Shown: positions 1 to 5,527 of the stretch, piece after piece
How positions within the stretch are numbered: position 1 is the first letter of the stretch
Layout: each line of letters starts with the position of its first letter
Origin: Sneathiella sp.
GTDB lineage: Bacteria; Pseudomonadota; Alphaproteobacteria; Sneathiellales; Sneathiellaceae
Direction: 5' to 3'
NCBI GenBank assembly: GCA_016765515.1
Contig: JAESPT010000363.1
Span: 1 to 5,922, forward strand
Length of the DNA: 5,922 nucleotides
The notes under the pieces: generated by a model
Databases searched by the model: none
Seen by the model: the letters and a program-made list of their open reading frames with translations, nothing else
Told to the model about the DNA's origin: nothing
Made by a program: the position numbers and the translations under genes

Positions 1-270
1 ACTTTTATTGCCTATATTGGTCGGCAGTTCCCAGAGCTCAATCTTGATTTACCACCAACAGCAATAGGTAAAGACTATCTGGTTGGAGGCCGGTTGATCG
101 GAGATCCTGTCAGTGGACATGGTGTTCAATTTTCCCTACTCGGATATGGCGGTTTTGCCTTTAGCCAGATTCAGGGAATAGAATTTCATTTCCTAGGACT
201 TACAACGGGTTATGATTTTGATGATAAAGCTCTAAAATTTCCGGGTATTGGTCGAGTTTCATTGAAATAA
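1..270 (+). CDS. 3' end of an unrecognised protein (partial)
   Basis: The reading frame is open from the first base of the window and ends at TAA, giving the last 89 residues of a protein that starts upstream. I do not recognise the family. The fragment is rich in glycine, aromatic and beta-branched residues, with stretches such as LVGGRLIGDP, LLGYGGFAF and FHFLGLTTGYDF. This fits a beta-sheet-rich fold, possibly exported. The C-terminus is ...GRVSLK, without the terminal aromatic residue typical of outer-membrane barrels, so a classical porin is not supported. The next gene on the same strand starts 410 bp later, so the two are probably not co-transcribed. No convincing terminator follows the stop. 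That it is coding rests on the clean open frame and plausible composition; the function is unknown. Confidence 0.7.
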   Translation, partial: TFIAYIGRQFPELNLDLPPTAIGKDYLVGGRLIGDPVSGHGVQFSLLGYGGFAFSQIQGIEFHFLGLTTGYDFDDKALKFPGIGRVSLK

Positions 271-680
271 TTGGACAAGTGTTCGTAATTTTATCCTGGA
301 AATTTCTGTACCTCTTTGATGTTAAACAATTATTTAAGCAAACGTTTCTTGTGATTTAGAATGCAAGTAGGGCGATTATTAGGAACTTAAAAAAAATCTA
401 AATCAACTCTATAAAATTATTAAAATCTAATATACAAAGAGTAGAGGCGCAAAATAACGTAAAAACTCGATTTGGTAGATGCTGGCTGTATGTGCAGTTT
501 GCTTGAGTGTTTTTGCGCCAATTCACTGGTATTAAAATTGTTTCTGATCTGTAGAGATTATTTTGAATGCATGTTTGTCGTCGCTAATCAAGATCGATTT
601 TCTTGAGGGAGACTTGTATTCGCTGATCTGACAAAACCCTCTTTTTCGGCGGAAGAGACGGGACTTTTCGGGAGAATAAA
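271..680. other. AT-rich intergenic region upstream of the histidine kinase
   Basis: This 410-bp stretch has no credible gene in any frame; the frames I read by eye are broken by frequent stops. It is AT-rich between about 380 and 445. It contains a long-range inverted repeat (446-454 with 511-519), a second short inverted repeat TCAAGA/TCTTGA (588-593 with 601-606), and a possible 7-bp stem with G-U pairs at 639-645/651-657 close to the start of the kinase. A -10-like TATACA lies at 431-436, but no good -35 element was found, so any promoter call is weak. The length suggests a separate promoter and a leader for the kinase gene. Confidence 0.5.
446..519 (+). other. Nested inverted repeat / possible structured RNA
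   Basis: GGCGCAAAA at 446-454 is the exact reverse complement of TTTTGCGCC at 511-519. Inside it, ACTCGA (465-470) can pair with TTGAGT (503-508) with one G-U pair. Inside that, 485-489 can pair with 494-498 around a four-base loop. The three stems are nested and compatible, so the whole 74-nt segment could fold as one arm. A TATACA at 431-436 would start transcription just before the outer stem. No T-run follows, so it is not an intrinsic terminator. It could be a small RNA, a leader structure or a protein-binding site. A chance 9-bp match in a region this size is not negligible, so confidence is limited. Confidence 0.3.
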
Positions 681-2723
681 ATGGACACTTTAAAATCAGT
701 CCATAGAAGTAAAAATAATGAAAAACTCGCCCATGAGTGGTCTCTGTTCAAGATACTGAATGCTTTTGCTGTCGAACTCATAAGTGTCACAGATGAAAGG
801 GAGCTTGTCTGGTACGTTGCACGGGAAGTGGTTGGAAAACTTGGATATGTTGATTGTGTCATTTATCTTGTAGATCCAGATCAACCGGTGCTTAAACAGG
901 CAGCAGCCATTGGAGAAAAAAATCCGCAAGGTAACGAAATTGCTAATCTTCTGGAAATACCGATTGGCAAGGGAATTACCGGGAAGGTTGCCAAATCCCA
1001 AAAACCGATAATTGTCGGAGATTTGCAAAAGAACAAAAACTACATCCCGGATCTTGTCGCCGCGCGATCAGAAATTTGCGTTCCATTGATTGCCGGAGAT
1101 CAAATTATAGGCGTGATCGACTGTGAAGATCCACGATATCACCATTTTGACGCTTATCACTTGGAATCTTTGACATCCGTTGCCGCTCTTACGAGTGCCA
1201 AACTGGAGATTATCCGGCAGAGCAGGGTCCTCTCTGAAAGTGAACGTCGCCACCAGATCGTTTTTAATTCCAGTCTCGATGGTATTATGTCCATAGATAC
1301 AACCGGTGTCATAATTGAATGTAATCCGGCGGCAGAGACTATGTTTGGCGTAAACAGCCGGGATATTATTGGAAAAACATTAATTGAAACGATTGTTCCA
1401 CCGGAACTCCGTGAAAAACATTGTAAGGGATTTCAGCGTTTTATTGATTCAGGTAAGAACATTGCTAGCGGCGTTCGCATGGAAACTCTTGGGGTAAGAG
1501 CGGATGGAGACCGGTTTCCTCTGGAAATAACTGTAACGCCTTATTCAATAGATGGACGGAAATATCTTACCGGGTTTTTGCGAGATTTGAGTGACGTGAA
1601 AAAAGCAGAAAAAATCGAGAGAGCTAGCCGGGAAACTGAAAGGAGATTTAGTGCTTTTATTGAACATTTGCCTTCTGCTTTTTTGATAAAAGACCTTGAT
1701 GGCCATTATTTACATGTTAATTCTCTCTGGCAACGCTGGTTTAACCCTAAAGGCCTCGACATTACCGGAAAAACAGCCTTTGATATTTTGCCTCCTATCC
1801 AAGCTGCCGATGCGACAAGACAGGATCGGCTGGCCGCAGCGCAGAAGAAAACCTTTGAAAAGGAAGTCGATATAACGTTGGCAAACGGCAAATTTAAAAC
1901 TCTTCTCTTACAAAAGTTTCCAATTTTGGATGAAGAGGGTGTCGTTGTCGCTATTGGGGGCGTTAGTACAGATATCAGCATCCGCAAAAAAATGGAGGAA
2001 GAGCTTCGAAATGCTCTGTCTGAAGCAAAACAGGCCAGTTATGCCAAATCCGTTTTTCTTTCAACCATGAGCCATGAACTGAGGACGCCATTAAATGCCA
2101 TCCTTGGATTTGGTGAAATGTTATGCGGTCAGTATTATGGCGAACTTGGAGATAAACACTATTTAGAGTATGCAAGAAACATTCATTCCAGTGGTCAACA
2201 TTTGTTGACATTGATAGAAGATGTTCTGGATATTTCGTCAATTGAGCTTGGTGTCAGGGATCTGGCGAATAGGTCTATTTCTCTTGGCGATATACTGGAA
2301 GAGTGTATCAATTCTATCAGAATAAAGGCGCAAAAAGGCGGCATTCATCTGACTTTTGAAACCCCTCAAGTTTTACCGAAAATCTTTGCAGATAATCGGG
2401 CAATAAAACAGATTTTTTTAAACCTCCTGACAAATTCCCTTAAATATTGCGATGCGGGTGATACGGTAAGCATTTCTGTTTACCAACAGGACGAGCGCAT
2501 TCTTGTTAAAATTTCCGATACGGGCGTTGGCATTGAAGAAGAATTTTTGTCGACCCTGACAGAACCTTTCGTACGGGGGCATGATGGTTTTCTTACTGCC
2601 CATGAAGGCGTAGGTTTGGGGTTATCCATTGTTAAGTCGTTGGTAGAGGCTCACTTGGGAAGTTTGAATATTGAAAGTGAAGTTGGAAAAGGGACGACAG
2701 TGACAGTGGCCCTTCCACTTTGA
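681..2723 (+). CDS. Soluble sensor histidine kinase, GAF-PAS-PAS-HisKA-HATPase
   Basis: This 680-residue kinase should sense a signal in the cytoplasm, autophosphorylate on histidine and pass the phosphate to a response regulator. In order it shows a GAF domain (about 25-178, with VPLIAGDQIIGVID near 134-147), a PAS domain with PAC tail (about 188-308), a second PAS (about 321-435), then HisKA with the H-box STMSHELRTP at 461-470 (phospho-acceptor His465). The ATPase domain has an N-box NLLTNSLKY (581-589), G1 DTGVGI (613-618), an F-box around EPF (628-630) and G2 GVGLGL (643-648). All catalytic motifs are intact. Charged helical linkers lie near 304-323 and 433-457. No membrane segment or signal peptide is seen, and there is no receiver domain. 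The start is fixed by GGAG at 671-674, six bases before the ATG. No response regulator adjoins it, so its partner is elsewhere. The H-box region resembles alphaproteobacterial PdhS/PleC-like kinases. The signal is unknown. Confidence 0.96.
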   Translation: MDTLKSVHRSKNNEKLAHEWSLFKILNAFAVELISVTDERELVWYVAREVVGKLGYVDCVIYLVDPDQPVLKQAAAIGEKNPQGNEIANLLEIPIGKGITGKVAKSQKPIIVGDLQKNKNYIPDLVAARSEICVPLIAGDQIIGVIDCEDPRYHHFDAYHLESLTSVAALTSAKLEIIRQSRVLSESERRHQIVFNSSLDGIMSIDTTGVIIECNPAAETMFGVNSRDIIGKTLIETIVPPELREKHCKGFQRFIDSGKNIASGVRMETLGVRADGDRFPLEITVTPYSIDGRKYLTGFLRDLSDVKKAEKIERASRETERRFSAFIEHLPSAFLIKDLDGHYLHVNSLWQRWFNPKGLDITGKTAFDILPPIQAADATRQDRLAAAQKKTFEKEVDITLANGKFKTLLLQKFPILDEEGVVVAIGGVSTDISIRKKMEEELRNALSEAKQASYAKSVFLSTMSHELRTPLNAILGFGEMLCGQYYGELGDKHYLEYARNIHSSGQHLLTLIEDVLDISSIELGVRDLANRSISLGDILEECINSIRIKAQKGGIHLTFETPQVLPKIFADNRAIKQIFLNLLTNSLKYCDAGDTVSISVYQQDERILVKISDTGVGIEEEFLSTLTEPFVRGHDGFLTAHEGVGLGLSIVKSLVEAHLGSLNIESEVGKGTTVTVALPL

Positions 2724-2777
2724 TCAGTCATTATAGCGATCAAGATCAATTCAAGGATTCGTGGAGTAATCAGGATT

Positions 2778-3176
2778 ATGAATATTAGCAGAACCGGGAT
2801 AATTCTAAATACCGAAAAATATGTGGAGTGCGTTCAATTTTATAAAGATCTGTTTGGTTTCGATACACTGTATGAAGAGAAGGAAAGCGATTTTCGCCTA
2901 ACACGCCTTGATTTTTGCGGCACTTATCTGATGATTGAGACGGGCGGCACGGCTAAATCAAGGGGGCGGTCGATTGTTGATAGCCCGGTAAAGCTGCGCA
3001 TCAATGTTTCCGATATAGAGCAAGCCCTGAAGACAATCGAAAATTACGGGATTAAGGCGGTAATTGTGAAATCAGACTGGGGATCAACCATCAATATTTT
3101 CGACCCGGATGGCAACAGGGTCGGCATACGAGATGATGCAACCTTTGTAGGGCAGATGAAGAGATTTCAGAAATAG
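2778..3176 (+). CDS. VOC-superfamily (glyoxalase/bleomycin-resistance fold) protein
   Basis: This 132-residue protein has the two-module VOC pattern. An opening strand leads to a helix with FYKDLFGFDTLYEE (21-34), then the strand TYLMIETGG (49-57). The second module opens with LRINVSDIEQAL (73-84) and ends with INIFDPDGNRVGI (105-117). The FDPDGN turn is characteristic of the family. The positions that hold metal ligands in glyoxalase I and dioxygenases appear unoccupied: neither module's first strand has a histidine, and the glutamate usual after DPDGNR is Gly116. Glu54 is the only candidate ligand seen. It may therefore bind a small molecule without catalysis. It starts at ATG with GGAG at 2763-2766, 54 bp after the kinase stop and on the same strand, so co-transcription with the kinase is possible. 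Substrate unknown. Confidence 0.88.
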   Translation: MNISRTGIILNTEKYVECVQFYKDLFGFDTLYEEKESDFRLTRLDFCGTYLMIETGGTAKSRGRSIVDSPVKLRINVSDIEQALKTIENYGIKAVIVKSDWGSTINIFDPDGNRVGIRDDATFVGQMKRFQK

Positions 3177-3186
3177 TGTGTTGTAG

Positions 3187-3245
3187 AGCATTTGGCCGCA
3201 ATATAGACGTTCCTATTCAATTACCTCACTTGAATAGCATTTGGC
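3187..3245. repeat. Direct repeat pair enclosing a short hairpin
   Basis: AGCATTTGGC occurs exactly at 3187-3196 and again at 3236-3245, 49 bp apart. Between them CTATTCAA (3213-3220) and TTGAATAG (3230-3237) form a perfect 8-bp stem with a nine-base loop, whose last two bases overlap the second repeat copy. There is no T-run on either side, so it is a poor intrinsic terminator, although it lies between two convergent genes. The second repeat copy coincides with the point where the GFA remnant stops matching its family, which suggests a rearrangement scar. Repeats of this length can also arise by chance. Confidence 0.4.
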
Positions 3246-3357
3246 ACTCATTGCAATGACAAATGTAAAGATCCAGCGGCTCTCCAGAGATTTCATACCG
3301 TATGTTACCGCACTGACATCCACCAGACTGGAGGGAGGCATATTTATCGTCTGTCAT
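3226..3357 (-). pseudogene. Truncated GFA / CENP-V-type zinc protein remnant
   Basis: Read leftward from ATG at 3357, this 43-codon frame contains GGCQCGNIRYEISGEP (residues 12-27) followed by CHCNECQ (33-39). This is the N-terminal signature of the GFA (glutathione-dependent formaldehyde-activating enzyme-like) family: a CxC zinc motif (Cys14, Cys16) and a CxCxxC motif (Cys33, Cys35, Cys38). Family members normally continue for roughly another 80-100 residues with further strands and a third cysteine region. Here the match ends at Gln39 and four residues later at a TGA. The start has a good ribosome site, GGAG at 3364-3367, six bases upstream; an upstream in-frame ATG at 3369 lacks one. It lies 35 bp after the ABM gene on the same strand, so it was probably the last gene of that group. 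The fold cannot be complete, so it is called a broken gene. The residues recognised are from memory of the family. Confidence 0.8.
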
Positions 3358-3392
3358 CTGTGGCTCCATTCTCGATCTATCGTGATCAAATT

Positions 3393-3713
3393 CTATGAAT
3401 ATTGCCGATATTCTTCGACGTCAAAATGATCTGACGTTTCATCCCAGCGTTTCAATACTTTTTTCGCCGCGTCGGGAACATAACAGCGTTGATAATCGTC
3501 CCCTTGAAAAGAAATAACATTCTGCAGGGAGTCAAATGTCATGACAGTGATGAATTCGACTTCTTCCTCGTGTTCTTTGACAAGCAATTCAATACTTTTA
3601 TAGCCGGGTATGTTTTTCTCTTCTATACCTTTGAATATCTCTGCCTTCAGAAGCTTTTTGTAGGCTTCGGCATTCTCCAAGGTTGTCCAGCCGTGCCAAA
3701 TTCGTTTGATCAT
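3393..3713 (-). CDS. Antibiotic biosynthesis monooxygenase (ABM)-domain protein
   Basis: This 106-residue protein resembles the ABM-like dimeric ferredoxin-fold family. It opens with MIKRIWHGWTT, then a helix AEAYKKLLKAEIFKGI (15-30), the turn NIPGYKSIELL (34-44), a strand EVEFITVMTF (51-60), a helix DSLQNVISFQGDDY (61-74) and the tail VPDAAKKVLKRWDE (79-92). Despite the family name, such stand-alone proteins are rarely tied to antibiotic synthesis; some are heme- or quinone-acting oxygenases and most are uncharacterised. The length is normal and nothing appears broken. Translation starts at an ATG behind only a weak purine-rich GAAAGAGA. It lies 102 bp downstream of the GNAT gene on the same strand, which leaves room for its own promoter; a TTGATA (3793-3798, minus strand) is a possible -35 element but its -10 partner is poor. 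A truncated GFA gene follows. Confidence 0.85.
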   Translation of the reverse strand: MIKRIWHGWTTLENAEAYKKLLKAEIFKGIEEKNIPGYKSIELLVKEHEEEVEFITVMTFDSLQNVISFQGDDYQRCYVPDAAKKVLKRWDETSDHFDVEEYRQYS

Positions 3714-3815
3714 AGTGTCTCTTTCTTCGCAAATTGGAACAGGAATGATACGTCAGCGTGGTTTGGTCTTTAATGGCTAATTGACAGGATAATATCAACA
3801 AACAAGTTATCGCCT

Positions 3816-4367
3816 TCAATTGCCTTTAACGTAAAATAGGCAATCTCGCGGGTTGTTTGAAATGTTCGGGTGAACCAGATGACGCCGCAAGATACCCTCA
3901 AATACCATTCCAGATTTTTCCATAACCTGGGCCGAGGCTTTATTATCAATGTCACACTTGGCTGTTACCCGCCTGATGTGATGCTGCTGCAAAGCCCAGT
4001 CAACAAGACATTTCAGCGCTTCGGCTGTGTATCCATATCCCCAATAATTACGAGCAATACCATATCCAAAGGAAATTTCATTCGAATGATTGTGCATATG
4101 TATCATGCCGAAGAGGCCGCGCTCAAGAAGATCACCCTGATTATCCAAACGCTCAATAATGTACGGATAACCTTTGCCGTTTGACCATTCCTCAAGGCAG
4201 CGTTTTAAAAAATCACGGGTTTCAACCACAGATGTATGGGGGCGCCAAGTCATATAGCGGGAAATTTGTTCTTTCGAAGCATAGACGTCAAATAATTTTT
4301 GGTCATCTTCAAGGCTTGGTTTCCTTAACAAAAGGCGATCCGTTTTAAACTGAAGCGGAGTTTTCAT
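3816..4367 (-). CDS. GNAT-family N-acetyltransferase (RimJ/RimL-like)
   Basis: This 183-residue protein should transfer an acetyl group from acetyl-CoA to an amine; the RimJ/RimL-like branch acetylates protein N-termini or small molecules. It begins with the typical TDRLLLRKPSLEDD (9-22). Motif A, which binds the acetyl-CoA pyrophosphate, is RNYWGYGYTAEAL (106-118). The RRVTAKCDIDNKASAQVMEKSGM stretch (132-154) gives the usual strand and the N-x-x-S helix, followed by FEGILRRH (156-163). The C-terminus ends at a natural position for the family. The ATG lacks a clear Shine-Dalgarno sequence. It is divergent from the interrupted VOC gene, with 106 bp between the starts, and heads the leftward group GNAT-ABM-GFA remnant. 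The substrate cannot be told from sequence; a drug, an amino sugar or a ribosomal protein would all be possible. Confidence 0.92.
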   Translation of the reverse strand: MKTPLQFKTDRLLLRKPSLEDDQKLFDVYASKEQISRYMTWRPHTSVVETRDFLKRCLEEWSNGKGYPYIIERLDNQGDLLERGLFGMIHMHNHSNEISFGYGIARNYWGYGYTAEALKCLVDWALQQHHIRRVTAKCDIDNKASAQVMEKSGMVFEGILRRHLVHPNISNNPRDCLFYVKGN

Positions 4368-4460
4368 TTTTATTCTGTCTGTGCAGGAGTTTTGTGAAAA
4401 TTGGTTATAGAAATCGCTACAATGAGTAGTATTTGTCGATCTAGGATCTTCTTATTAAGG

Positions 4461-4473
4461 GTTACTATGTAAC
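4461..4473. promoter_or_regulatory. GTTAC-TAT-GTAAC palindrome at a gene start
   Basis: A perfect 5+3+5 inverted repeat sits directly against the ATG at 4474, between a possible AAGG ribosome site (4457-4460) and the start codon. As DNA it could be a repressor site; as RNA it would form a small hairpin that could hinder initiation. The spacing (three bases) differs from the marR/hppD palindrome, although both share GTTAC, so a common regulator is uncertain. Confidence 0.3.
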
Positions 4474-4938
4474 ATGACGTCAAAGAAAAGCACAGAAGTA
4501 GGGCAACCGCCATCAACGGGATGGCAGGCAATGGTTTGTGAGCTGCATGTAGTGGATCTTTCTGCAAGCCGTGCATTTTGGTGTGACTTAATCGGATTTA
4601 AAGTGGCATAGGAGCGTTTCACAGAAAAATTCGTTTATTTGGAACAGGTTTTGGAGGATGGGCGAGGGGCGCAGGTTATGTTGTGCCAGAGGAACGGACG
4701 CTGGGAAACAGGATCCATGACGGACCCGTTAGGGCAGGGCATTATGTTTCAACTCACTGTCGACAATCTAATTCCCATTCTGGATAAACTTGAACGAATG
4801 AACTGGCCCATTCACACGCCGCTACGGGATGTTTGGCGCTCTGTAGGGGATCGGGATGTTGGGCAGCGTGAGTTTTTCGTTCAGGACCCGGATGGATACC
4901 TGTTAATGCTTAATCTAGGCCTTGGGGAGCGATTTTGA
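4474..4938 (+). pseudogene. Bleomycin-resistance-type VOC protein, interrupted by amber codon
   Basis: From ATG at 4474 to TGA at 4936-4938 the frame is open for 155 codons except for one TAG at 4609-4611 (codon 46). Both sides belong to one VOC-fold protein of the bleomycin-resistance type. Before the stop lie AMVCELHVVDLSASRAFWCD (19-38) and LIGFKVA; after it come ERFTEKFVYLE, GAQVMLCQRNGRWETG (65-80), VWRSVGDRDVGQREFFVQ (120-137) and DPDGYLL (138-144). In relatives, as I recall them, the interrupted position is usually tyrosine (VAYxR), so a single change from TAT or TAC to TAG would explain it. Such proteins sequester bleomycin-like drugs or other ligands as dimers; the role of this subfamily is largely unproven. 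TAG also ends two neighbouring intact genes, which argues against recoding. Internal starts after the stop would lose the first module. It could also be a sequencing error. Confidence 0.82.
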
Positions 4939-4949
4939 GGACCATTTGA

Positions 4950-5423
4950 TCAATTATTTTCCTTCAAATGCGGGATCAGCTCATCAGCGCGTGAGTCCAG
5001 GCGGTTTAGAAAAGAGTCCAGTTGCTCAATCTCATCAGCACTGAACCCCTCAAGAAGTAGGTTTTCATAGTTCTGGGCAAGCGGTACTATTTGAGAGAGT
5101 ATAATTTTTCCCGTTTCCGTGAGGTATAACGCAAATGCGCGTCGATCATGAGGCAGGACTTCACGGTTGATCCGTCCTGCTTTCTCCAATCGTTCAATGG
5201 CCCGGCTGATATTGACTTTATCAAGAGAGGCCAAGTCTCCAACTTCTCTTGCGGTGAGACCGGGTTTCTCTCCGATTATGGCAATGACCCGCCATTCCTG
5301 AATAGTCAGATCAAATTGTCTCGAATAGCGTTCAGCGAGGCTTCGACTGATTATTCCAGAGAGTTTCGTCAATCTGTAAGGCAGAAAGCGGTTTAATTTG
5401 AGGGCTGTCACGTCTTTTTTCAT
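4950..5423 (-). CDS. MarR-family transcriptional regulator
   Basis: This 157-residue winged-helix regulator probably binds DNA as a dimer and is released by a small ligand. The N-terminal helix FLPYRLTKLSGIISRSLAER (13-32) serves dimerisation. The strand/helix DLTIQEWRVIAIIG (38-51) leads to the winged helix: LTAREVGDLASLDKVNISRA (56-75), IERLEKAGRI and the wing PHDRRAFALYLTETGK (91-106), where DRR is the classic MarR wing motif. C-terminal helices complete the dimer interface. The frame stays open upstream to an ATG at 5591, but that extension overlaps the divergent gene and is not MarR-like, so ATG 5423 is preferred; it has no strong ribosome site. The gene is divergent from a 4-hydroxyphenylpyruvate dioxygenase gene and convergent, 11 bp apart, with the interrupted VOC gene. 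An adjoining palindrome suggests that it controls the dioxygenase gene and itself. Confidence 0.93.
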   Translation of the reverse strand: MKKDVTALKLNRFLPYRLTKLSGIISRSLAERYSRQFDLTIQEWRVIAIIGEKPGLTAREVGDLASLDKVNISRAIERLEKAGRINREVLPHDRRAFALYLTETGKIILSQIVPLAQNYENLLLEGFSADEIEQLDSFLNRLDSRADELIPHLKENN

Positions 5424-5469
5424 GGTCACATCTTGACTTTGATCGACAAAAAGAACAACTTGGAAAATA

Positions 5470-5487
5470 TAGTTACATTTGAAACTA
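5470..5487. promoter_or_regulatory. Candidate MarR operator between marR and hppD
   Basis: TAGTTACATTTGAAACTA is an imperfect 18-bp palindrome in which seven of nine base pairs match (TAGTT/AACTA arms plus an inner CA/TG). Its size and symmetry are typical of MarR-family sites. It lies in the 104-bp divergent region. A -10-like TATATT on the minus strand (5466-5471) overlaps its left arm, and TAATAT on the plus strand (5486-5491) overlaps its right arm, although no good -35 elements were found at standard spacing. Binding here could block both genes. This is inference from position and symmetry. Confidence 0.5.
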
Positions 5488-5515
5488 ATATTTTTGACCA
5501 ATTTTATTGATGAAT

Positions 5516-5520
5516 GGAGG
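5516..5520 (+). promoter_or_regulatory. Strong Shine-Dalgarno fixing a GTG start
   Basis: GGAGG lies seven bases upstream of GTG at 5528. It decides the start of the dioxygenase gene, because the next in-frame ATG (codon 9) would cut into the conserved ENPMETDGFEFVE opening of the protein and has no comparable site. Confidence 0.8.
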
Positions 5521-5527
5521 CTAGGCA

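Noticed and set aside
584..862. Minus-strand 92-codon frame across the kinase start
   Set aside because: It is antisense to the well-supported kinase N-terminus and its composition (Ser/Leu-rich) has no family resemblance.
2720..2743. TTGATC/GATCAA stem after the kinase stop as a terminator
   Set aside because: It has only six base pairs, a 12-base loop and no T-run; the downstream VOC gene may well be co-transcribed.
3213..3237. Hairpin as a bidirectional intrinsic terminator
   Set aside because: The stem is AT-rich and there is no T-run after it on either strand.
3241..3429. Plus-strand 62-codon open frame
   Set aside because: It has a TTG start and no ribosome site, and it lies opposite the GFA remnant, whose conserved cysteine motifs are on the minus strand.
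3770..3955. Possible frameshifted C-terminal extension of the GNAT protein
   Set aside because: The main frame already ends in a typical RDCLFYVKGN-type tail at normal family length, so the alternative frame is more likely chance.
4370..4576. Minus-strand 68-codon frame with a lipoprotein-like LLLCFSLTSC stretch
   Set aside because: Half of it is antisense to the conserved N-terminus of the interrupted VOC gene, the rest has no family resemblance, and the hydrophobic run sits too far from the start and lacks a basic N-region.
4609..4611. Pyrrolysine or other amber recoding
   Set aside because: No supporting element was seen, TAG ends two intact neighbouring genes, and the position is usually tyrosine in relatives, which fits simple mutation.
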